Notes: generated by a model not told the origin, from the sequence alone. 64,000 nt of DNA from Paenibacillus albiflavus (GCF_004344915.1 NZ_SKFG01000017.1:26765-90764), one strand, 5' to 3'. Shown: positions 1 to 8,372, counted from the first letter of the stretch. Made by a program: numbers and translations.

Positions 1-620
1 TTATATACGGCTGGCACAAATCAGTTAACGGAACGAGTTCAAGTTTAAGTACCAATAATTCCACTACGATAATCGGAGACGATGTTTATGTACTGGGATC
101 ATCCATTTCTGCTGACAAAGAAGATTTAAATAAAGTTTACAAAATAAATGTAAAGACTAATGAAACTGAGAAAATCATAAATGCTGAAGTAAGCAATTTC
201 AAAGTTTTGAACAACAAGCTTTACTATCTGAAGGATGCAGATCTGTACTTATATTCATCAGACATGGATGGTACAAATGAGCAAAAGATATCGGATAACA
301 AAGTTTCAAATTGGTATGATGAAATAGACGGCAATGTATACTACACTGTGGGAAATACAATGGGACAATTGAATCTTTACAAGGCAGAGCCATCTAAAGA
401 AGACACGATTGTATTAAAAGAGTCTTTAGAAAGCGTTCAATTAGTGAATGACAAATTAATATGCAAGCTTGCAGCGGGAGAAGACTATGGCGTTAAAGTC
501 TTGGACAAGTCAGGAAATCTTCATTTAGCCATAACAGATCAGGTTTCAAATGTTTTTGCAGACAATGATGTAATTCTAATCGTGTCTACAGAAGATAAAT
601 CAATCAAATTGGTTAAATAG
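1..620 (+). CDS. C-terminal part of a DUF5050-like protein (5' end outside window)
   Basis: The frame is open from base 3 of the window to a TAG stop at 618-620, so this is the C-terminal ~205 residues of a longer protein. It consists of short beta-rich repeats of the type 'YxLKDADLYLYSSDMDG' and 'NVYYTVGNTMGQLNLYKAE', the pattern of DUF5050 / TolB-like propeller repeats found in secreted or cell-wall Bacillota proteins. No catalytic motif is visible. The family assignment rests on repeat pattern only; the signal peptide and N-terminal domains cannot be seen. Confidence 0.6.
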   Translation, partial: IYGWHKSVNGTSSSLSTNNSTTIIGDDVYVLGSSISADKEDLNKVYKINVKTNETEKIINAEVSNFKVLNNKLYYLKDADLYLYSSDMDGTNEQKISDNKVSNWYDEIDGNVYYTVGNTMGQLNLYKAEPSKEDTIVLKESLESVQLVNDKLICKLAAGEDYGVKVLDKSGNLHLAITDQVSNVFADNDVILIVSTEDKSIKLVK

Positions 621-634
621 AAAAAGATAGTTAG

Positions 635-665
635 AAGAGGAGTCTTCAAGCGAAGCTCCTCTTTT
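635..665 (+). terminator. rho-independent terminator
   Basis: AGAGGAG (636-642) pairs with CTCCTCT (656-662), followed by a short T run. It sits 15 bases after the stop of the DUF5050-like gene, between that gene and the convergent yjzC. Confidence 0.7.
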
Positions 666-681
666 GGTCGACTGCTTACAT

Positions 682-864
682 TTATTGATTGAATCGTTTC
701 CATTTCCGATTATGGTTCTTGTTCTCAGGGAACTTCTGCCCTTGCTTGAGATCAATCATTAAGGGATCGTTAATCCCCATATGAAAATCATTTTCACCTA
801 TTTCGATATATGTTCCATCATTTGGGGCGGTATCGCCTTGCGAGAATTCTGTTTTTTCACCCAT
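682..864 (-). CDS. yjzC: YjzC family small protein
   Basis: A 60-residue protein beginning MGEKTEFSQGDTAPNDG and ending in NHNRKWKRFNQ. The GDTAPNDGTYIEIGE and PENKNHNRKW blocks match the YjzC family of Bacilli, whose function is unknown. The ATG at 864 is chosen over the upstream in-frame ATG because an AAGGAG Shine-Dalgarno lies directly upstream of it. The 20 residues that the longer frame would add do not look like this family. It is transcribed away from rpsF and converges on the preceding gene. Confidence 0.8.
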   Translation of the reverse strand: MGEKTEFSQGDTAPNDGTYIEIGENDFHMGINDPLMIDLKQGQKFPENKNHNRKWKRFNQ

Positions 865-914
865 TAGTTGACAGCTCCTTTTCCTTATGAATGTAAATGG
901 CTGAAATCGCTTGT

Positions 915-932
915 GGTAATACAAGTATTACC
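915..932. promoter_or_regulatory. 18-bp perfect palindrome, possible operator
   Basis: GGTAATACAAGTATTACC has two perfect 8-base arms around a 2-base centre. It lies between the divergent yjzC and rpsF genes, about 50 bases upstream of the yjzC start. It looks like a dimeric repressor site. No regulator can be assigned from the sequence. Confidence 0.35.
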
Positions 933-1014
933 GCGACAGGGGATTATCATGTGACGAAAATCGTGCCAGCTTTGTCCAGAACTTTACTTTGCATGAAAAG
1001 ATAAATTCCTCCAC

Positions 1015-1043
1015 TTGTAAAGAGATATGATCTTTGATATAGT
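1015..1043 (+). promoter_or_regulatory. sigma-A promoter of rpsF-ssb-rpsR
   Basis: TTGTAA (1015-1020), a 17-base spacer and TATAGT (1038-1043). It lies 80-110 bases upstream of rpsF, leaving room for a structured leader. Confidence 0.65.
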
Positions 1044-1051
1044 ATTTAGGT

Positions 1052-1100
1052 GCGAGTTTACTAATTGATATGCTCGCTCCTTGCTCCTTCATAGGAGCCG
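1052..1100 (+). promoter_or_regulatory. rpsF leader hairpins, possible S6:S18 autoregulatory site
   Basis: The leader contains GCGAG (1052-1056) pairing with CTCGC (1073-1077), then GCTCC (1083-1087) pairing with GGAGC (1094-1098) followed by CCG. In Bacilli and many other bacteria the S6:S18 complex binds a leader hairpin carrying a CCG element to repress its own operon. Position and the CCG fit, but I could not check the full consensus. Confidence 0.35.
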
Positions 1101-1125
1101 TTTAGTCCAAAAGGAGGTGAAATAC

Positions 1126-1413
1126 ATGCGCAAATACGAAGTGATGTACATCATTCGTACAGACATTGAACAAGAAGCTGTTCAATCTACTGTAGAGAAG
1201 TTCCAAGGCATCATCACGAACAATGGTGGCGAAATTACGAAGCATGATGTAATGGGTAAGCGCCGTCTAGCGTATGAGATCAACAAGTTCCGTGACGGAC
1301 ATTATGTCCTAGTCAACTTCACAGCAACTCCAGAAGTTGTTGCTGAAATGGATCGTGTAATGAAGATTTCTGATGAAATCATTCGTTATCTCATCACTAA
1401 AGTAGAAGCTTAA
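1126..1413 (+). CDS. rpsF: 30S ribosomal protein S6
   Basis: A 95-residue protein starting MRKYEVMYIIRTD, the classic S6 N-terminus, with the conserved GKRRLAYEINKFRDGHYVL segment. S6 binds 16S rRNA with S18 in the platform of the small subunit. The ATG at 1126 follows AAGGAGGTG by six bases; the frame upstream of it is non-homologous. It is the first gene of the rpsF-ssb-rpsR operon, 42 bases before ssb. Confidence 0.97.
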   Translation: MRKYEVMYIIRTDIEQEAVQSTVEKFQGIITNNGGEITKHDVMGKRRLAYEINKFRDGHYVLVNFTATPEVVAEMDRVMKISDEIIRYLITKVEA

Positions 1414-1455
1414 TTCATTTAAGTGTGTAAGTAAGAATCGTCAGGAGGGTGTAAG

Positions 1456-1950
1456 ATGCTAAATCGAGTCATTTTGATCGGCAGACTAACAAGAGATCCT
1501 GAACTTCGGTATACACCAGCTGGTGTAGCTGTTACTCAGTTTACTCTCGCTGTAGATCGTCCATTCACTAACCAACAAACACGCGAACGCGAGGCGGATT
1601 TTATCCCAGTCGTAACGTGGAGACAGCTTGCTGAGACTTGTGCCAATTACTTGCGCAAAGGTCGTCTAGCAGCCGTTGAAGGTCGTATTCAAGTGCGTAG
1701 TTACGATAATAACGAAGGTCGCAAAGTTTATGTGACAGAAGTTATTGCGGATAACGTGCGATTCCTGGAATCAGCGAATTCGGCTAACCGTGAAGAGTCT
1801 TACTCTGGCGGTGGTGGTAACAGTGGTGGCGGTTCTACTGGAGGATCTGGTGGACAGGCTGGCAATCGTTCTGGCGGTATGCAGCAACAAGACCCATTCT
1901 TTGATGACGGAAAACCAATTGATATTTCCGATGATGATTTGCCATTCTAG
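1456..1950 (+). CDS. ssb: single-stranded DNA-binding protein SSB
   Basis: 164 residues. The N-terminal OB fold (about 1-105) begins [20 protein letters not shown] and includes [13 protein letters not shown] Gly/Ser-rich linker (about 115-140) leads to the acidic tip DISDDDLPF, which in this family docks replication and repair partners. It coats ssDNA during replication, recombination and repair. The RBS AGGAGGGTG precedes the ATG. It lies between rpsF and rpsR, as in other Bacilli. Confidence 0.97.
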   Translation: MLNRVILIGRLTRDPELRYTPAGVAVTQFTLAVDRPFTNQQTREREADFIPVVTWRQLAETCANYLRKGRLAAVEGRIQVRSYDNNEGRKVYVTEVIADNVRFLESANSANREESYSGGGGNSGGGSTGGSGGQAGNRSGGMQQQDPFFDDGKPIDISDDDLPF

Positions 1951-1971
1951 AGTAGAAAGGAATGAAACCAC

Positions 1972-2256
1972 ATGGCTTTTGAAAAAAGAAACAATGGTGG
2001 CGAAGATCGCGGCGAGCGCAAATTTGCTCCACGTCGTGGCGGTAAAGGCAAGCGCCGTAAAGTTTGTTACTTTACTGTTAACAAGATCAAGCACATCGAT
2101 TATAAAGATATCGAAACGCTTAAAAAGTTCATTTCCGAGCGCGGTAAAATTTTACCACGTCGTGTAACTGGAACTTCCGCTAAATACCAACGTGCTCTTA
2201 CAATCGCAATCAAGCGTTCACGTCAAGTAGCACTTCTTCCGTACACTACGGAGTAG
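1972..2256 (+). CDS. rpsR: 30S ribosomal protein S18
   Basis: 94 residues, slightly longer than the usual ~79 because of an Arg/Gly-rich N-terminal extension ([18 protein letters not shown]). The core has [17 protein letters not shown], the [15 protein letters not shown] signature and the C-terminal [13 protein letters not shown]. It partners S6 in the 30S platform. It is the last gene of the operon, 21 bases after ssb, and is followed directly by a terminator. Confidence 0.97.
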   Translation: MAFEKRNNGGEDRGERKFAPRRGGKGKRRKVCYFTVNKIKHIDYKDIETLKKFISERGKILPRRVTGTSAKYQRALTIAIKRSRQVALLPYTTE

Positions 2257-2275
2257 GTTATAGCTTAAATAGAGA

Positions 2276-2306
2276 AACAGCAGGGCTTCGGCTCTGCTGT
2301 TTTTTT
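2276..2306 (+). terminator. terminator of the rpsF operon
   Basis: CAGCAG and CTGCTG arms enclose GGCTTCGGCT, followed by seven T. The hairpin and its 5' flank (AATAGAGAAACAGCAGGG) are nearly identical to the terminator at 5299-5328. Confidence 0.85.
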
Positions 2307-2510
2307 GTGTTCGAAGATATTAATATATTATGTCTATGCACAAATAGAGGATGGTTAGTTCATTATATGAGCTGATAACCTCTATTTTTTGTTTATCAAA
2401 AGATTTGAATTTGATAAAAAAATACACTTCATGATAGGAACAATTTGCTATGATAAGTTCAGAGATAAGGAACATTCTATGCAACGCTATAAGATTAAAA
2501 GGGGGCTGTG

Positions 2511-2993
2511 ATGCATACTGTCGAAATTGTTCAACGTGCGATTGATTATATAGAGGAACACCTTGAAGAGTCAATTGAGTTGGAACGGGTTGCCGAGGCC
2601 GCTGCTATGTCGGTGCCTAATTTTTATCGCATGTTTTATGCTATGACAGGCTACCCAATCAAAGAGTACATACGAAAACGAAGAATAAGTGAGGCGGCAT
2701 ATCTCCTGCGTCATACCGAACTCCAAACGATCGACATCGGGTTCCGCTGTGGCTACGGTTCAATATCGGGTGTTCTCGAGTGGATTTATCGCTGGCTCGC
2801 TACGTCTCCTGATTACGAGGCAGATAGAGAGCGATCCTGGTATGCCCACTACATACCACCAGATGCTGGTGTGGATCGTGGAGGATTGGCGGAAACGGAC
2901 GTTGAGTGGTCAGTTACCGTGATGTGTTGCGTACCCATCAATCTACGAAAACAAAACTGGAGGATAGACTATGAGCCAAATACCAATAAGTAA
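2511..2993 (+). pseudogene. AraC-type HTH regulator, probably frameshifted
   Basis: The N-terminal ~85 residues are a good AraC/XylS HTH: IVQRAIDYIEEHLEESIELE, AAAMSVPNFYRMFYAMTGYP and IKEYIRKRRISEAAYLL, then TIDIGFRCGYGSIS. Just after this the expected second-helix phenylalanines appear in the next frame (VFSSGF near 2770) and 'ATSPDYEA' appears back in the first frame, so small indels are likely around 2765-2805. The tail to 2993 has no recognisable family features. The ATG at 2511 follows GGGGG. The GyrI-like protein just downstream may once have been the effector-binding half of the same protein. A divergent intact regulator is the alternative. Confidence 0.55.
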
Positions 2994-3063
2994 AGAACTA
3001 ACGGAAGGCTATCGCCCGGTTAGGGCTCCAAAAGCACTAAAAATGATAATTGGAGGAAAAACA

Positions 3064-3588
3064 ATGAATGAACAAAAACAAGTCGCGATTGAGTTAGTTG
3101 AATTGGCACCTTTCAAGGTTTTGGCGGTACGGACGGGGATGACACCTGATAGGAGCGGGACGCGAGTTGCGTGGAGTACGCTTATAGAAAAGATCTCCCT
3201 TAAGGATGCGCGGCTTACTGATGGGCCTTCAGCATATGTATTCATTCCGCAGGACCAATGGAGCAAGCAAGTAGATACACTCTGGGTTGGACTGGCGGTT
3301 CGCGAGTTCGGAGATGTACCGGATGGCATTGAGACTCTGGAGGTACGTGGAGGGCTCTGTGCGAGCGCACGCGTGTACGGGGATGAGGCACATATGTGGC
3401 AAGTATATGATGCGATGTTCGCGTGGGCGGAGCAGTCGTCCGATTATGAGCTCGATCGGAGTGAAGGAGTACTTGGGATGGAGACGGTACCGCTAGAACC
3501 GTTGAACGCTCTCACAATCCCCTATACGGACATCAAAACATTCAACTTTACGATGCTATACCCGGTGCGCCAGAAGTCAGGGGTTTAA
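3064..3588 (+). CDS. GyrI-like / AraC effector-binding domain protein
   Basis: 174 residues from ATG 3064, preceded by GGAGGAAAAACA. The pattern VELAPFKVLAVRTGM, then AYVFIPQDQW, GLAVREFGDVPDGIETLEV and YDAMFAWAEQSSDYELD, is that of stand-alone GyrI-like or integron-associated effector-binding domains. These bind small hydrophobic ligands and often follow an AraC HTH in one polypeptide. No DNA-binding part is present. The longer frame starting at 2971 overlaps the AraC remnant and lacks family similarity, so the internal ATG is preferred. Confidence 0.7.
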   Translation: MNEQKQVAIELVELAPFKVLAVRTGMTPDRSGTRVAWSTLIEKISLKDARLTDGPSAYVFIPQDQWSKQVDTLWVGLAVREFGDVPDGIETLEVRGGLCASARVYGDEAHMWQVYDAMFAWAEQSSDYELDRSEGVLGMETVPLEPLNALTIPYTDIKTFNFTMLYPVRQKSGV

Positions 3589-3685
3589 ACCTTCTTATTT
3601 TTCCATCTTGTTTTTCATTATTACCCCCTTTATATTGAAAAATAGGGAAATTTATCTTTGGATAATGTAAATGGGGGGAAGATTT

Positions 3686-5290
3686 ATGAAAGATTTAATT
3701 TTGAAGAACAAAAAATTTGTGCTTATAACCCTGGTGTTAGTCATATTAACTTCAGTGACTGCGACGATTACTCCCATCATTATTCAGGCTGTAACCAATC
3801 AAACAACAGGAATGAGTAAAAATATATTCGGGATCGTTATTACGGCAATGTTTGTTTCTTTTGCACTACAATTTGCTTTATTAATATACAGACAAAACTA
3901 TGCGGCCAAATTTAATACAGAGCATATATCATCGCTACTCAGAAAAATGTTTGAAATGAAGTATGACGCATACAGCAAACTTGAACCTACCTATTTAATT
4001 AACAGAATAGTCACTGCAGTAGATTCATTGTATTTATTCATGCTTTCTAGTTTGGAAGGGATAACCCAAGCTACATTTATTATTGCCGTTTCTCTCTTCT
4101 TAGCTTTTTCAGTTCATTGGGTAATCTTCGTGGTATTACTGCTTCTAATACCCGTTAACTACTTTGGCTTTCGGTTTATCAATAAAAGGCTAAAACAAAA
4201 GATGGAAGCTATGCAATCCAAAAGTGCCATTGCTAACAAGGATCTTGTTTCAACTTTGTCTAATGTTGATAATATCAAACAATTTTCGGATTATCGTACA
4301 TTAGAGAACATTGTAGTGCCAAGTTTAGGTAAGATGTATCGGACTTTAGCTAATACGAATAAATTTGCTCAGGGATCAAGCTCAATCATTGATTTTATAA
4401 ATCAACTCGTTCAGACGCTCATATACTTGGAAATAACCTATTCAATCACACAGCAGTGGCTACCTATTAGCACAATCGTCATTATTGGTATTGCGCTCCC
4501 ATTGTTCTTTAACTCTTTAAGAAAGTTAACAGAAGTTAATTTAAGCTTCAAAACGTTAGAAACTAGTCTTGACTTCGTTAAGAATGAGTTAGATCACAAT
4601 AAAGAAGATGATGGTCCACAGCAACTTAACACAATTGAATCCATTTCATTTGATAATCCAGCGTTTAAATTAGGTGAGTTGAATTTTAGGTTTTTCGTTC
4701 GAAAACAACTTTCTAAAGGAGAGGTTGTTTACCTTCGTGGCCCTTCAGGTTCAGGCAAATCATCCTTACTGAAGCTTTTGCTCAAATTCCGACATAGTCA
4801 TGGAATCCATATCAATAACACCCCAATTGAAATGATTAGTAACCATTCGCTCCGATCTAGAATTGCTTATCTATCCCAACATGCGACAATCTTATCTAGA
4901 AGCTTGCAAGAGAATATTGGATTTGGCAGGCTGTTAACGGAAGAGGAGAAGGCATACATAGAACAATCCAGGATATTAGCCCCCATACTTCAATCCAAAA
5001 GCTGGGAAACGCTACTCATGGAAAACGGAGCAAATCTATCAGGCGGCGAAAAACAAAGGATTGCCATTGCGAGAATGCTGCTAAAGGATGCAGATGTATA
5101 CATATTAGATGAAAGCACCAGCAGTATCGATCAGGCCTCATCTGATGACATTTTTAAAACAATGCTCACTATGGCTAAGGATAAGATCGTCATATACACT
5201 TCGCATGATAGTGAATCTGTTAAGTATGCAACTACAATTATTTCAGTGGAGACGGAAAGATCTGGTGAACCAATTACAAGTAACGATTAG
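3686..5290 (+). CDS. ABC transporter, fused permease and ATPase
   Basis: About 534 residues. The N-terminal half has about five to six hydrophobic segments (for example LITLVLVILTSVTATITPII and VIFVVLLLLIPVNYFGF), followed by one nucleotide-binding domain. The domain has a Walker A GPSGSGKSS, a Q-loop YLSQHA, the signature LSGGEKQRIAIAR, a Walker B VYILDEST and an H-loop YTSHD. This is the half-transporter exporter architecture used for peptides, lipids or drugs; it would work as a dimer. The substrate is unknown. The ATG at 3686 has a GGGGGAAG Shine-Dalgarno; the upstream ATG at 3671 has none. The gene ends at a terminator that duplicates the rpsR terminator. Confidence 0.85.
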   Translation: MKDLILKNKKFVLITLVLVILTSVTATITPIIIQAVTNQTTGMSKNIFGIVITAMFVSFALQFALLIYRQNYAAKFNTEHISSLLRKMFEMKYDAYSKLEPTYLINRIVTAVDSLYLFMLSSLEGITQATFIIAVSLFLAFSVHWVIFVVLLLLIPVNYFGFRFINKRLKQKMEAMQSKSAIANKDLVSTLSNVDNIKQFSDYRTLENIVVPSLGKMYRTLANTNKFAQGSSSIIDFINQLVQTLIYLEITYSITQQWLPISTIVIIGIALPLFFNSLRKLTEVNLSFKTLETSLDFVKNELDHNKEDDGPQQLNTIESISFDNPAFKLGELNFRFFVRKQLSKGEVVYLRGPSGSGKSSLLKLLLKFRHSHGIHINNTPIEMISNHSLRSRIAYLSQHATILSRSLQENIGFGRLLTEEEKAYIEQSRILAPILQSKSWETLLMENGANLSGGEKQRIAIARMLLKDADVYILDESTSSIDQASSDDIFKTMLTMAKDKIVIYTSHDSESVKYATTIISVETERSGEPITSND

Positions 5291-5298
5291 AATAGAGA

Positions 5299-5328
5299 AA
5301 CAGCAGGGTATAGGCTCTGCTGTTTTTT
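5299..5328 (+). terminator. terminator after the ABC transporter
   Basis: CAGCAGGG and CTCTGCTG arms around TATAGG, followed by six T. It differs from the rpsR terminator only in the loop. Confidence 0.85.
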
Positions 5329-5508
5329 ATATTTAGAGAGAAGATGGGTAAATCTTATGCAAAATACACTGTATAACACGATTGCAACCTTAAGTTGACA
5401 AAGTGCAACTCCCACATGGTAGAACCAAGAACGGTGTTTTTCTAAGATATAGACATACAAAGAGGTAACATTAAATTAATATTCAAAAACTACACAGGGA
5501 GGAAAGAA

Positions 5509-5697
5509 ATGATGAAACAAGTATCGATTATTGGAATTATTTTTGCCGTAGGAGTATTAGTTCTTTTAAAGGTTTTCCAGGACTCCATACCGAGAATTAG
5601 TGAGCCAACAACAAATATATTCGTTTTTATAGGATTCATCATTATTGCCATTATATATGGCGTATCACAACATAAAAAAAATAATAATCAGAAATAA
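5509..5697 (+). CDS. small two-helix membrane protein
   Basis: 62 residues with two hydrophobic segments (about 5-20 and 37-53) separated by a short hydrophilic stretch, and a Lys/Asn-rich tail (HKKNNNQK). The RBS GGGAGG lies six bases before ATGATG. No family recognised. It precedes an XRE regulator that also has membrane segments and might be cotranscribed with it. Confidence 0.55.
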   Translation: MMKQVSIIGIIFAVGVLVLLKVFQDSIPRISEPTTNIFVFIGFIIIAIIYGVSQHKKNNNQK

Positions 5698-5818
5698 GAA
5701 ATGGAGACTGGCATGTCAGTCAGGAATAAATGTGAGATAATAAACGAATTGTTGAAAGTAAATATATACAAAAACAAGGAATTCTAAAGTAGCAATAAAT
5801 GAAAGGAGTTCATAGCAA

Positions 5819-6607
5819 GTGACATTTGGTGAGAAACTTTATAAATTGAGAAAAGAAAAAGGGCTTTCCCAAGAGGCTTTAGCCGAAAAATTGCACACTT
5901 CAAGACAAGCCATAAGCAAATGGGAAAATGGCCAAGGGTATCCTGAAACTGAAAAACTTATTATGCTTGGAAATATATTTGGGGTCTCTATGGACTACTT
6001 GTTAAAGGATACTGTCGAGCCTAGCAATGATAAAGAGGCCGGGTATTATGTGAACAAAGAAATGGCAGAGGGATATTTGATGTCTGCACATAAAATTTCG
6101 AAGTATATGGCATTAGGATTTTTCTTGATTGCTTTATCTACTATCCCTTATTTCATATTTAAACAAGATCCAGCGATGTATATGATTCCAACTATCATTT
6201 TTGCAACAATCGGGATAGGAATGTTTGTGACAGTATCATTTTTAGAGGAAGATCAATATAAAGTACTAAAGACAGAATCTTTGCTTTTTGATGAAAAATA
6301 TCTTAACGAGTTGACTATAAGATATGAAAATTTGGAAAAAAAACATAGAGTTATTAATTTAGTAGGTATGTGTTTATTTGTTGCGGGACTCATAGCTCTT
6401 GGAATAAATAGAAAGTATATTACTTCAGATTTTCTAGTTCCTTACTACCCACTCTGTATAGGAGCGATTGCAATTGGTATCTACATTATAGTACGAACTT
6501 CAAACCTGCTTGACGCATATAAACTGCTGGCAAAAAATGAGGTACATACCAATAGTTTCGGCTTTAAAATTCGACGGAAGGTAAGAAAGAAAGTTGATGA
6601 TATTTAA
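5819..6607 (+). CDS. XRE-family HTH regulator with membrane segments
   Basis: 262 residues from a GTG start with an AAAGGAG Shine-Dalgarno. Residues 1-65 are a canonical XRE/Cro HTH: MTFGEKLYKLRKEKGLSQ, LAEKLHTSRQAISKWENGQ, YPETEKLIMLGNIFGVSMDY. After a linker come about four hydrophobic segments (about 98-115, 120-140, 183-198, 208-227). Membrane-tethered XRE regulators of this kind are common in Bacillota and usually control a neighbouring membrane or stress function. The target is unknown. Confidence 0.8.
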   Translation: MTFGEKLYKLRKEKGLSQEALAEKLHTSRQAISKWENGQGYPETEKLIMLGNIFGVSMDYLLKDTVEPSNDKEAGYYVNKEMAEGYLMSAHKISKYMALGFFLIALSTIPYFIFKQDPAMYMIPTIIFATIGIGMFVTVSFLEEDQYKVLKTESLLFDEKYLNELTIRYENLEKKHRVINLVGMCLFVAGLIALGINRKYITSDFLVPYYPLCIGAIAIGIYIIVRTSNLLDAYKLLAKNEVHTNSFGFKIRRKVRKKVDDI

Positions 6608-6659
6608 TAACATAACCTATCTCTTATCAATTGATATGTGGAAATCTTAATCCTAATAC

Positions 6660-6677
6660 TTATCAACATGTGGATAA
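6660..6677. promoter_or_regulatory. two head-to-head DnaA boxes
   Basis: TTATCAACA (8/9 match to TTATCCACA) abuts TGTGGATAA, an exact DnaA box on the other strand. A third partial match, TGTGGAAAT, lies about 30 bases upstream. The spacing-free pair forms an 18-bp near-palindrome. Confidence 0.35.
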
Positions 6678-6698
6678 GTAGTTGATGGATCGAACTAT

Positions 6699-6748
6699 GA
6701 CCCGAAAGATTGATACTTTAAAATAAAGTGTCTATTTTTCGGGTTTTA
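6699..6748 (+). terminator. long-stem terminator
   Basis: CCCGAAA (6701-6707) pairs with TTTCGGG (6737-6743), with an inner stem GATACTTT/AAAGTGTC, followed by TTTT. It lies ~90 bases after the XRE gene. Confidence 0.7.
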
Positions 6749-7031
6749 ATGTGGCTGTTCATGATCTAATTATGACCTTCTTACTCCTTCTAATGCCCTC
6801 TGTATCTAGCATAGGGAGTAGAGAGTACTTATGATAGACTCGAGATATCTATTTCATTTGTTTGGAATATTCATAATTATAACAAAATACCTAGCATTCA
6901 TTAATATTACCATAATATACCACGCAGAGATATAGATTTACAAAATATGACTGCTTTCTCCCTCTTTTTCACCCTATTAAAACCCATTTTCCATCGTTAT
7001 TTTGGCCAATTTCATCGAATTTAGCGTTCTC

Positions 7032-7070
7032 TTGATACGAAAATGTAATAATGATATATTTTATATATCA
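7032..7070 (+). promoter_or_regulatory. promoter and overlapping operator of the GntR/LacI regulator
   Basis: TTGATA (7032-7037), a 17-base spacer and TATATT (7055-7060). A perfect 7-base inverted repeat, TGATATA-N5-TATATCA (7052-7070), covers the -10 box. This suggests autorepression. A similar dyad spans the stop codon of the gene at 8144-8166. Confidence 0.6.
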
Positions 7071-7090
7071 ACATATCTAGAGGTGCTTAA

Positions 7091-8158
7091 ATGCAAGAAA
7101 CGTTATATGAAAAAATATATAATCGATTGATTTACGATATTCGAACTTCCAAATTAAAGCCTGGAGACAGGGTACCTTCAGAAAAGGAGTTAGCCGATGA
7201 GTATAAAGTTAGTCGGATAACGACGAAGAAGGCAATGGAGATGCTTGCTCAATCAGGATACATAGAGCGGATACGCGGTAAAGGTTCTTATGTCACTAAC
7301 GTAGATGCAGGTAGGGATCACATGCCGCAGAGTGAGCGTCCAAAAGATACGATCGGCGATATTGAGGCTAGATCTAAGGTGATTGGACTGCTGCTGCCTG
7401 ATCTCAGCGATTCGTTCGGACTTCGTTTATTCCGAGCGATTGAGCAGCAATGCGCTAAGATGAATTGTCAATTATTGATCAAGCTAACAGGCAATAAGCA
7501 GGATGTGGAGGAGACTGCGATCCGCGATTGGATAAAATTCGGTGTGGATGGTTTAATTGTGCTTCCAGCATGCGGAGCGCATTACAATGGAGAATTGGTT
7601 CGACTCGTACTGGATGGCTTTCCAATCGTCTTATTGAATCAATCTTTCAAAGGGATAGCGGCTTGTACTATTGGGACTGACCATAAACATGCGGCTTATG
7701 ATTTAACGGATTATCTATTTGATAAAGGGTATTTAGACATTGCTTTCATTACAACATCAATAGAGAACAACTCAACTTATGAAGCGCAGTTTCAAGGTTA
7801 TACGAATGCAATTGTTCAAAGAGGGCAGGTTGTACATCCTGCGTATGTTGTAGAGGATCAATTGATCTTAGGCGATTTCATAGATCAGCATCCGAATGTG
7901 AAGGCTTTCGTGGTTAGTGAATATCAACTGGGAATTAACTTGCAGCAAGAGCTGCAGAGACGAAGAAATGATTGGGCAGAATGCGAGGTTGTATGCTTTA
8001 ATTCGCCTCAGGAACAAGGTGTAGCTCCGATTTTTACATCTATTCAGCAAAATGAAGAACAGTTAGGCGTAGAGGCTGTTCATTTGCTAAATGCACAATG
8101 GAATCATGAAACTTATGAGCTCCATAACCATGTTAACTATAAGTTGATATATAAATAA
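7091..8158 (+). CDS. GntR-type HTH / LacI-type sensor regulator (AraR-like)
   Basis: 355 residues. The N-terminal winged helix (about 1-70) reads YEKIYNRLIYDIRTSKLKPG, VPSEKELADEYKVSRIT and the GKGSYV wing. It is followed from about residue 92 by a periplasmic-binding-protein-like domain: VIGLLLPDLSDSFGLRLFRA, DGLIVLPACG, IVLLNQSF. This is the AraR architecture, where a sugar releases the repressor. No sugar operon is adjacent, so the ligand is unknown. The nearby dyads fit autoregulation. Confidence 0.85.
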   Translation: MQETLYEKIYNRLIYDIRTSKLKPGDRVPSEKELADEYKVSRITTKKAMEMLAQSGYIERIRGKGSYVTNVDAGRDHMPQSERPKDTIGDIEARSKVIGLLLPDLSDSFGLRLFRAIEQQCAKMNCQLLIKLTGNKQDVEETAIRDWIKFGVDGLIVLPACGAHYNGELVRLVLDGFPIVLLNQSFKGIAACTIGTDHKHAAYDLTDYLFDKGYLDIAFITTSIENNSTYEAQFQGYTNAIVQRGQVVHPAYVVEDQLILGDFIDQHPNVKAFVVSEYQLGINLQQELQRRRNDWAECEVVCFNSPQEQGVAPIFTSIQQNEEQLGVEAVHLLNAQWNHETYELHNHVNYKLIYK

Positions 8159-8166
8159 TATGTCAA
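8144..8166. promoter_or_regulatory. second dyad resembling the regulator's operator
   Basis: TTGATAT and ATGTCAA form a near-palindrome spanning the stop codon. It resembles TGATATA-N5-TATATCA in the regulator's own promoter. A role is inferred only. Confidence 0.3.
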
Positions 8167-8176
8167 TATATAATAA

Positions 8177-8214
8177 AGAGGAAGTGATCCGATAATAGGT
8201 CATTTCCTCTATTT
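8177..8214 (+). terminator. terminator of the GntR/LacI regulator
   Basis: AGAGGAAGTGATCC pairs with GGTCATTTCCTCT with one bulge, with a short T-containing tail. Confidence 0.65.
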
Positions 8215-8372
8215 GCATTGCCTCATACATCAAAAAATAATCCCCACATCTAATCACGATTGTAGTAAAATGGAGGATGGCTTATTTACATAAAGTATGA
8301 AAATTAACATAAGTTGTGAGTAGGCGCATACCAAAATCTATTTTATTATGCAAAAATTAAAGGGGTTAAAAG

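Larger units (their letters stand above)
6608..7090. other. AT-rich intergenic region of ~480 bp
   Basis: No coding frame is visible. It holds a DnaA-box-like dyad (6660-6677), a strong terminator hairpin (6699-6748) and the promoter and operator of the GntR gene. The stretch 6750-7030 shows no structure I can name. Confidence 0.6.

Noticed and set aside
1745..2167. Long + strand frame overlapping ssb and rpsR
   Set aside because: Frame-shifted shadow of two well-identified genes.
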